A DNA stretch of 60,725 bases, from NCBI RefSeq assembly GCF_003113265.1, contig NZ_PUIV01000023.1, positions 1-60,725 on the forward strand, in the 5' to 3' direction. A program made the translations under genes and the position numbers. The notes beneath the pieces were generated by a model. That model saw only the letters and a list, made by a program, of their open reading frames with translations, had not been told where the DNA came from and searched no databases. The first letter of the stretch is position 1. Each line of letters begins with the position of its first letter. Source of the DNA: Methylosinus sporium (GTDB taxonomy: Bacteria; Pseudomonadota; Alphaproteobacteria; Rhizobiales; Beijerinckiaceae). Below, one piece after another: positions 55,228-60,725 of this stretch.

Positions 55228-57345
55228 ATGCGCCCTCTCCTCTCGACGGCCTTCTGCCTCGTCTTTCTGATCGTCGCCGGCGCGGCTCGCGCATGTGGCG
55301 GAGGCGACCCTTCTCCCGAGCGCTGGGCGCTCGATCAAAAGGGCTACGCCGGTCTCGGCGCCATGCCCTTTCTCAATCCCGCCAATGACAGTAGGCTCAA
55401 TCTTCTCTTTTTGATGATCGACGTCGATCCGAAGCTGCGGCCCAAGGACGAGGCCGTCTCGAAAGGCGTCGAAAAGATCGACTTCTATTCCTCCGTGCTG
55501 TTTTCGCGGCCTGATTTCACCGACGCCTGCCGAACCGCCGCCGCCGCGCGACGCGGGAAAGACGGGGCGCAGAGCGCCTTCGCCGACGGCGAGGGAACGC
55601 GCTGCGTCTCGATGGAGTCCGGGCGTATCGCTTTTGCGGCCGCGGTCGAGGCCGAGCCCGCGCTTTCCCCCGAAGAGCGCCGGGCGCTGACCGCGGCGCG
55701 CGCCGAGATCGCCCCCTCCTGCCGCGGCGAGAAGCCCGACGCCGCCGCTCTTCCGGCCGCACTCGCGCAAATCGCGCCCTCCGCCGCGACGGCGCAGGAA
55801 TTCGCCTCCTATCTCGCCGGCGCCGACGCTTTCTACGAAGGCGATTTCGATTCTGCGCTGGCGCGTTTCGGCAAGCTCGATTCGGCGCGCAACGCCTGGC
55901 TGCGCGAAGCGGCGCGTTACATGACCGCCCGCGCCCTGATCAACAAGGCGCAGATCGGCGCCTTCGCCGATTTCGACGGGACCGCCGCGCCCAATGTGAC
56001 CGATCGCGCCACGCTGACGGCGGCGCAGACGGCGTTTCAGACCTATCTCAAATCCTATCCGGCGGGGCGCTACGCCGCTTCGGCGCAGGGCCTGTTGCGG
56101 CGCGTCTATTGGCTGGCGGCGGATGAGGAGCGTCTTGCGGCCGAATATGGCCGACAGATCGCGCAAGAGAGCGGCGCGAGGACCGGTCTCGACGGAGTCG
56201 ATCTGGTGCAGGAGATCGACGCCAAATATTTGACCGCCGCCAAAGATCATGAGAGCCGCGATCCGATCCTGCTGGCGACGCAAGATCTGATGAAGCTGCG
56301 CGCCGACGGCGCCGAAAAGAGTCTCTCCGCCGCCGCGCTCGACGCCGAGGCGTCCGTCTTCGCCGGCCGCGAGGAATTGTTCGGCTTTCTGAAAGCCGCG
56401 CGCGCCTATTACGCCGATCGCGATTTCTCGGCGACGCTGCAAGCGCTCGGAGCGCCCAATACGACGCCGCGCTCCTATGTCGCCTTCAGCCGCGAGATTT
56501 TGCGCGGTCAGGCGCTGATGGCCTCCGGGCAATTTCCGGCGGCGATCGAGCATTGGACGAAATTGCGCGGGACCCTCGCCAATCCCTTGTGGAGAGAAGC
56601 GGTCGAGCTCGGCCTCGCCATGAGCTATGAGCGCGCCGGCATGGCCAACAAGGTCTTTTTGCCGGAGACGCGGCTCGCCTCGCCGCGCATTCGCGCGATC
56701 CTGCTGCGCCATACGGCGGGGCCGATCCTGCTGCGCATGGCCGTCGCCGATCCGCAGGCGAGCGCGGAAGAGAGAAAGCTCGCCCGATTCCTGCTCCTCT
56801 ACAAGGAGGCGACGCGCGGCCAATATGCCAATTTCCTGCGCGACTTCTCGCCCGAGGGCCTCGCCGAGGACGACGCCGCCGCGCCGGACGTCTCCGATCT
56901 TCCCAAATCGGCGATCTTCCTCTCGTCGCCCGCGAACGAGTCGTACAAGTGCCCGGCGCCCAAAGCGGTGGTCGCCGAACTCGCCACCGATCCTCGCTCG
57001 TCGCATGGGCTGCTCTGCCTCGGCGATTTCGTCCGCCGTTCCGGCTTCGCCCGCTTCGACGCCTGGCGTCCCGCCGCGGATGAATTGGGCGGCGCCAAAG
57101 CGATCTTCCCCGGCGAGCCCTTTTCGCGCGGCGACGTCTATCAGCGGCTGATCGCCGATCCGGCGACGAAAGACGCCGACAGAGCCTATGCGCTCTATCG
57201 CGCCATCAATTGCTATGCGCCGGCGGGCAGCAACGACTGCGGCGGCAAGGACGTCGACAAGGCGCAGCGAAAGGCGTGGTTCCAGACGCTGAAATCACGT
57301 TATGGCGCGACGCAATGGGCGCGCGGCCTGCAATATTACTGGTGA
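55228..57345 (+). CDS. Exported tetratricopeptide-like protein of unknown function
   Basis: A 705-residue exported protein. The signal peptide ends near residue 22 (MRPLLSTAFCLVFLIVAGAA). The mature part is almost all alpha-helical with TPR-like elements, e.g. FASYLAGADAFYEGDFDSALARFG, AAQTAFQTYLKSYPAGRYAASAQGLL and FLKAARAYYADRDFSATLQALG, and ends in several cysteines (CPAPK, LLCLGDF, INCYAPAGSNDCGG). Such helical-repeat proteins bind partners in the envelope. The TGA stop overlaps the GTG of the following DUF3142 gene, so the two are almost certainly translationally coupled. The ATG at 55228 begins the signal peptide. Confidence 0.78.
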   Translation: MRPLLSTAFCLVFLIVAGAARACGGGDPSPERWALDQKGYAGLGAMPFLNPANDSRLNLLFLMIDVDPKLRPKDEAVSKGVEKIDFYSSVLFSRPDFTDACRTAAAARRGKDGAQSAFADGEGTRCVSMESGRIAFAAAVEAEPALSPEERRALTAARAEIAPSCRGEKPDAAALPAALAQIAPSAATAQEFASYLAGADAFYEGDFDSALARFGKLDSARNAWLREAARYMTARALINKAQIGAFADFDGTAAPNVTDRATLTAAQTAFQTYLKSYPAGRYAASAQGLLRRVYWLAADEERLAAEYGRQIAQESGARTGLDGVDLVQEIDAKYLTAAKDHESRDPILLATQDLMKLRADGAEKSLSAAALDAEASVFAGREELFGFLKAARAYYADRDFSATLQALGAPNTTPRSYVAFSREILRGQALMASGQFPAAIEHWTKLRGTLANPLWREAVELGLAMSYERAGMANKVFLPETRLASPRIRAILLRHTAGPILLRMAVADPQASAEERKLARFLLLYKEATRGQYANFLRDFSPEGLAEDDAAAPDVSDLPKSAIFLSSPANESYKCPAPKAVVAELATDPRSSHGLLCLGDFVRRSGFARFDAWRPAADELGGAKAIFPGEPFSRGDVYQRLIADPATKDADRAYALYRAINCYAPAGSNDCGGKDVDKAQRKAWFQTLKSRYGATQWARGLQYYW

Positions 57346-58073
57346 CGAAAGCGGTCTTTCTCCTCGCGCTCGGCGCCCTGCTCGCGGCCTCCGCCGCCGC
57401 GGCCGGCCCTCGCGTGCAGGCGGCGGATTACGACGCCTTCTGGCTCTGGGCCGGCGTCAGAGGGCGCGCCGAACTCGCTGCGGCGAAGACCATCTATCTG
57501 CATTCGGGCGAGATCGGGCCGGATCACAACGGCTTTGTCCGCATGAAGGCGCAAGGCGTCACCGAGCCCGGCCCGCACAAGGCGACGCTATGGCTCGTCT
57601 ATCGCGTGCGCAGCCTCGATTGGCCGCCGCAGATCGTCGCCCAGATTCGCCGTCGGCTCGAGGCCTGGCGTGCGCAGCCGGGCCCTGTCGCCGGCGTGCA
57701 GATCGATTTCGACGCGGTGACGCGCGGCTTGCAGAATTATGCCGCCTTTTTGCGGGCCTTGCGCCGGGAACTGCCGGAGAGTTGCGCGCTCGGCGTTACC
57801 GGCCTCATGGATTGGGCGTCGCAGGCCGCGCCCGAGGATTTGAACGCGCTGGCCGGAAGCGTCGACGAACTCGTCTTTCAGACCTATCGCGGCGCGCAGA
57901 CGGTCGAGAATATCGACGCCTATCTCGCGCGGCTCGGTCGGCTCCGCATTCCCTATCGCCTCGGCCTCGCCGAAGGGGCGGAATGGTCGCCGCCGCGCGC
58001 TCTGGCGCAACGCCCGAATTTTCTCGGCTATGTCGTCTTCCTGCGCAATCGCGGCGCGTCGATCGCACGGTGA
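57342..58073 (+). CDS. Exported DUF3142 protein
   Basis: A 243-residue DUF3142 protein. The GTG at 57342 overlaps the stop of the TPR gene (GTGA) and gives a signal peptide ending in ASAAAAG; an ATG at 57315 would add 9 residues before it. The mature domain has DYDAFWLWAGV (the DUF3142 signature), LVYRVRSLDWPP, AGVQIDFDAVTRGL, VTGLMDWASQA and FQTYRGAQTVENID, a set that recalls a TIM-barrel glycoside hydrolase with the D-x-D of GH18-like folds. No experimental function is known to me for DUF3142. The coupling with the TPR protein suggests one complex. Confidence 0.85.
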   Translation: MTKAVFLLALGALLAASAAAAGPRVQAADYDAFWLWAGVRGRAELAAAKTIYLHSGEIGPDHNGFVRMKAQGVTEPGPHKATLWLVYRVRSLDWPPQIVAQIRRRLEAWRAQPGPVAGVQIDFDAVTRGLQNYAAFLRALRRELPESCALGVTGLMDWASQAAPEDLNALAGSVDELVFQTYRGAQTVENIDAYLARLGRLRIPYRLGLAEGAEWSPPRALAQRPNFLGYVVFLRNRGASIAR

Positions 58074-58111
58074 AGCTCGGTCGAGGGCGGCGCCCTCGAC
58101 CTCCATCCGGA

Positions 58112-59011
58112 TCACGCCTTGGGCAGCAGCGCCCGCAACCGCTCCGCGCCTTCCGGCGCCGGAGGGCGCGGCGGCGCGCCGGGAAAGCGTCCGGGCGGCA
58201 AGCCATTGGGCGGGAACCCTCCGGGCGGCGGACCGGCGAAGTGGTCGCCGCCCGGAGGAGGACCGCCGGGCGGGGGGCCGGCGAAGGGACCGCCGTTCGG
58301 CGGCGGCTGAAAAAGCGGCGTCGGCGCGGCGCGCACGGATTTTCGATCGACCCGCACTCGCAGGCTCGCGACATAGCGGCCGGCGGTCTCGCGCAGCTCG
58401 CCATGCGTCGTCTCGCCCGCCGCGAGCGCTATTCCATCCGTCGAGTTCAGCGTGTCGCGCAGTCGTCCGCGCGCATAATCGCCGACATTCGCATAGAGGA
58501 ACTCGCTCAGAGCGTCGGGCAGGAAGAATTGCGAGGTCAACCGCGTCACGGCGCCATCGATGATCTTGAAGTGAATGTGGGTCGTGCGGCCCGGATACCA
58601 GCCCGGATAGAGGCTGGAGAAGCGGACGCGTCCGTCCGTTCCGGCGATCTGCGTTCCGCGCAGAAAGGTCTTACCGGAAAGGTCGAGACGCCTGTCTTCG
58701 CCCTGGCCCGGAAAGCCGGAATAGCGGCCCTGCGCGTCGCAATGCCAGACATCGACGCGCGCCCCCGCGAAGGCTGCGCCGGTTTCGTCATGAACGACGA
58801 AGACAATGTCCAAAGGCACGCCGGGGAGACCTTCGGCAATGTCGAATCGCCGCAGGTCGAGATCGAGATAGAAGGGCCCCTCCACCGCCGCGGCCGTCAA
58901 AGGAAGAGCAACGGTTTCGGCCGAGGGGGCCTCCGGCAGCATGACGGTCGCCGAACCGGCGAGCGCCCCGGCCACGAGGCCGCGCCGCGTCAGAGCAATC
59001 TGGTCGGACAT
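58112..59011 (-). CDS. Tat-exported intradiol ring-cleavage dioxygenase
   Basis: A 299-residue protein with a Tat signal ([17 protein letters not shown]) and the intradiol dioxygenase fold. The Fe(III) ligands are visible: the tyrosines in [11 protein letters not shown] and [11 protein letters not shown] and the histidines of [15 protein letters not shown] before the barrel is also standard. Cytosolic catechol dioxygenases lack a signal peptide; exported forms are known but poorly studied and may attack phenolics or dyes outside the cell. The C-terminal 75 residues are Pro/Gly-rich with repeated FAGPPPGG and PPG units (coded at about 58150-58310). Confidence 0.88.
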   Translation of the reverse strand: MSDQIALTRRGLVAGALAGSATVMLPEAPSAETVALPLTAAAVEGPFYLDLDLRRFDIAEGLPGVPLDIVFVVHDETGAAFAGARVDVWHCDAQGRYSGFPGQGEDRRLDLSGKTFLRGTQIAGTDGRVRFSSLYPGWYPGRTTHIHFKIIDGAVTRLTSQFFLPDALSEFLYANVGDYARGRLRDTLNSTDGIALAAGETTHGELRETAGRYVASLRVRVDRKSVRAAPTPLFQPPPNGGPFAGPPPGGPPPGGDHFAGPPPGGFPPNGLPPGRFPGAPPRPPAPEGAERLRALLPKA

Positions 59012-59193
59012 TTCAAAATTTCCTTGGTCTTCGTCACGCGCTCAGCATGACGGCGCCCGGTGTCGGATGCGCGGCTGAAAATATCTCCTTCGTTTCACGC
59101 GGGTTTCCATTCGCCGGCGGCCATGGGGTAGGCTTTCTGCGCGGAAGGGCTATAAGTCGCCGAATTCCTCCTCCGCCAACCGACTGGTCTTCC

Positions 59194-60318
59194 GTGCAAC
59201 GCCCCAAGCTCGCTTCCTTCCGCCGCATCGTCGTCAAGGTCGGCTCCTCTCTGCTCGTCGATCCGCGCGAGGCGAAGGTGAAGCGCGAGTGGCTGGCGCG
59301 GCTCGCCGGCGATCTCGCCTCCCTGCATCGTCTCGGCGCCGATGTTCTCGTCGTGTCCTCGGGCGCGGTGGCGCTGGGACGCAGCGTGCTCGGCCTGCCC
59401 TCCGGCCCGCTGCCGCTGGAGGACAGCCAGGCCGCCGCCGCCGTCGGGCAGATCGCCCTCGCCCGCATATGGGCGGAGACTTTGGGCGAGCTCGGCGTCA
59501 CCGCGGGACAGATTCTCGTGACATTCGGCGATACGGAGGAGCGCCGCCGCTATCTCTACGCGCGCGAATGTCTGACCCGTCTGCTGGCGCTGCGCGCCGT
59601 GCCGGTCATCAACGAGAACGACACCGTCGCCACTTCCGAAATTCGTTATGGCGACAATGACCGCCTCGCCGCTCGCGTCGCGACGATGGCGAGCGCCGAT
59701 CTCTTGGTGCTGCTCTCGGATGTGGACGGGCTCTACACCGCCCCGCCGGCGAGCAATCCCGATGCGAAACTGCTCGAGATCGTGCCGCGCGTCACGGCGG
59801 AGGTGGAGGCGATGGCCGGGGGCGCCGCCTCGCAGTTTTCGCGGGGCGGAATGCGCACCAAGATCGAGGCGGCCAAGATCGCGACCACGGGCGGCGCCCA
59901 TATGGTCATCGCCGACGGCCGGGTCGAGGCGCCGCTCTCGCGAATCGCCGCGGGCGGGCCTTGCAGCTGGTTTCTCACCCCATCGACGCCGGTGACGGCG
60001 CGAAAAAAATGGATCGCCGGCTCGCTCGAGCCCAAGGGCGTCGTGCATGTGGACGAAGGCGCGGAACGCGCGCTCTTCTCCGGCAAAAGCCTGCTGCCGG
60101 CCGGCGTCACCGCTCTGGAAGGCGGCTTCGCGCGCGGCGACTGCGTCGTGATCCGCAATCCTTCGGGCGGCGAAATCGGCCGCGGCCTCGTCACTTACGA
60201 CGCGCTCGACGCGGCCCGCATCATCGGCCGCTCGTCCCGCGACATAGAAGGGCTGCTCGGCTTCAAGGGCCCGGACGAGATCATCCACCGCGACGACATG
60301 GCGCTCGCCGGCGACTGA
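59194..60318 (+). CDS. proB: Glutamate 5-kinase
   Basis: A 374-residue kinase starting proline synthesis by phosphorylating glutamate. The amino-acid-kinase domain has [40 protein letters not shown] and [23 protein letters not shown] is the glutamate/ATP loop, and a PUA domain lies at about 285-365 ([27 protein letters not shown]). The start is the GTG at 59194 in the absence of an ATG before the kinase domain; no strong Shine-Dalgarno sequence is seen. proA and obgE, common neighbours, are not in the window. Confidence 0.96.
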   Translation: MQRPKLASFRRIVVKVGSSLLVDPREAKVKREWLARLAGDLASLHRLGADVLVVSSGAVALGRSVLGLPSGPLPLEDSQAAAAVGQIALARIWAETLGELGVTAGQILVTFGDTEERRRYLYARECLTRLLALRAVPVINENDTVATSEIRYGDNDRLAARVATMASADLLVLLSDVDGLYTAPPASNPDAKLLEIVPRVTAEVEAMAGGAASQFSRGGMRTKIEAAKIATTGGAHMVIADGRVEAPLSRIAAGGPCSWFLTPSTPVTARKKWIAGSLEPKGVVHVDEGAERALFSGKSLLPAGVTALEGGFARGDCVVIRNPSGGEIGRGLVTYDALDAARIIGRSSRDIEGLLGFKGPDEIIHRDDMALAGD

Positions 60319-60432
60319 GCCGGCAAAATCTCGGGCTCGACCGCGGCCGCAGCCCTTGTGAGAGCGAAAAAGCGCTCCCATATTTCTGGCGCCACGCCCG
60401 CGAAGAGGGCTGGTTCCAACTGGGAGAGACAC

Positions 60433-60725
60433 ATGTCACCCGAAGAACGCCAACTGCTCGCCGGTTTGTTCGAGCGTACGCGCAGCGCCGCCGGCGCTCA
60501 GCGCGATCAGGAGGCGGAGAGTTTCATCGCCGAGCAGCTGAAGTCGCAGCCCGGCGCGCCCTATCTGCTGGCGCAGACGGTGCTGGTGCAGGATCAGGCG
60601 CTGCAGGCGGCCAATCAACGTCTGCAGGAGTTGGACAGCCGCGTGAAGGAGCTCGAGAGCCGTCCGCAGCAGTCCGGCGGATTTTTGGGCGGATTGTTCG
60701 GCGGCGCTCAGCGCCAGGCCCCGCC
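60433..60725 (+). CDS. DUF2076 family protein, 5' part
   Basis: The last 97 codons visible (MSPEERQLLAGLFERT... to the window end) are the N-terminal part of a DUF2076 protein. The first 70 residues are helical with ESFIAEQLKSQPGAPYLLAQ and QALQAANQRLQELDSRVKEL, a coiled coil, then the Gly-rich SGGFLGGLFGG stretch typical of this family, which continues beyond the window. The DUF2076 domain is of unknown function. ATG at 60433 with GGGAGAG upstream. Confidence 0.9.
   Translation, partial: MSPEERQLLAGLFERTRSAAGAQRDQEAESFIAEQLKSQPGAPYLLAQTVLVQDQALQAANQRLQELDSRVKELESRPQQSGGFLGGLFGGAQRQAP

Noticed and set aside
54280-57006. Open minus-strand frame of 908 codons
   Set aside because: It is antisense to pal, tRNA-Trp and the TPR-like gene and shows no domain; the plus-strand genes have signal peptides and known motifs.
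60307-60324. GCCGGC-GACTGA-GCCGGC hairpin across the proB stop codon
   Set aside because: The stem is only 6 bp and no T-tract follows, so it is not a credible intrinsic terminator.

Overview
The window reads as ordinary chromosome of a high-GC alphaproteobacterium of the order Rhizobiales (Hyphomicrobiales). I base this on the ntrY-ntrX-hfq-hflX order, the short alphaproteobacterial Hfq, an NtrX without the GAFTGA loop, an MbfA ferritin/VIT1 fusion, an NDUFS4-type complex I subunit, and a hopanoid aminotransferase (HpnO-like). The last point, with the BBP2-type porin, makes a Beijerinckiaceae/Methylocystaceae (methanotroph-like) host plausible, but that is inference. I saw no insertion sequence, prophage, integrase, CRISPR array or replication origin.

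Layout. 1-7.2 kb: nitrogen-status two-component pair (ntrY 3' end, ntrX), hfq, hflX, an SMR transporter and a GST, then mazG and a double cold-shock protein on the minus strand. 7.7-18.2 kb: a long minus-strand run read as recJ, rlpA, a D,D-carboxypeptidase, tmk, holB, a family-6 uracil/hypoxanthine DNA glycosylase, metG, a small secreted protein, tatD-type nuclease and a beta-lactamase-fold hydrolase; dac-tmk-holB and tatD-MBL overlap by 4 bp. 18.4-24 kb: a membrane-anchored ClpP-fold protein, an aldose-epimerase-like protein, cysK, a signal-peptidase-I homologue that has lost its catalytic lysine, mobA and an outer-membrane protein. 24.2-29.7 kb: one very large membrane-embedded GH94-type protein. 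30-37 kb: small accessory genes (two metal-dependent or metal-handling genes, NUDIX, three GNATs, a class A beta-lactamase) and zapE. 37-44.4 kb: a porin, three tRNA genes, NDUFS4-like and DUF192 genes, a second double cold-shock protein, the HpnO-like aminotransferase and a Tat-exported phosphoesterase. 44.4-60.7 kb: gltB, a Pro/Ala-rich secreted protein, an Hsp20 gene with a ROSE-type leader, a lysophospholipase-like hydrolase, a tandem pair of cysteine-containing membrane proteins, pal, tRNA-Trp, a coupled pair of exported proteins (tetratricopeptide-like plus DUF3142), a Tat-exported intradiol dioxygenase, proB and the start of a DUF2076 gene.

How they work together. The housekeeping blocks serve nitrogen sensing (ntrYX, gltB), RNA control (hfq, two double cold-shock proteins, Hsp20 thermometer), DNA replication and repair (recJ, tmk, holB, glycosylase, tatD) and envelope upkeep (rlpA, dac, pal, porins). 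The least explained pieces are the degenerate signal peptidase, the giant membrane-GH94 protein, the two-gene exported system at 55.2-58.1 kb and the tandem four-cysteine membrane proteins at 52.2-53.3 kb. Two regulatory sites stand out by sequence alone: a palindrome resembling an Irr box upstream of mbfA, and a UYGCU-type ROSE hairpin over the Shine-Dalgarno sequence of the Hsp20 gene.
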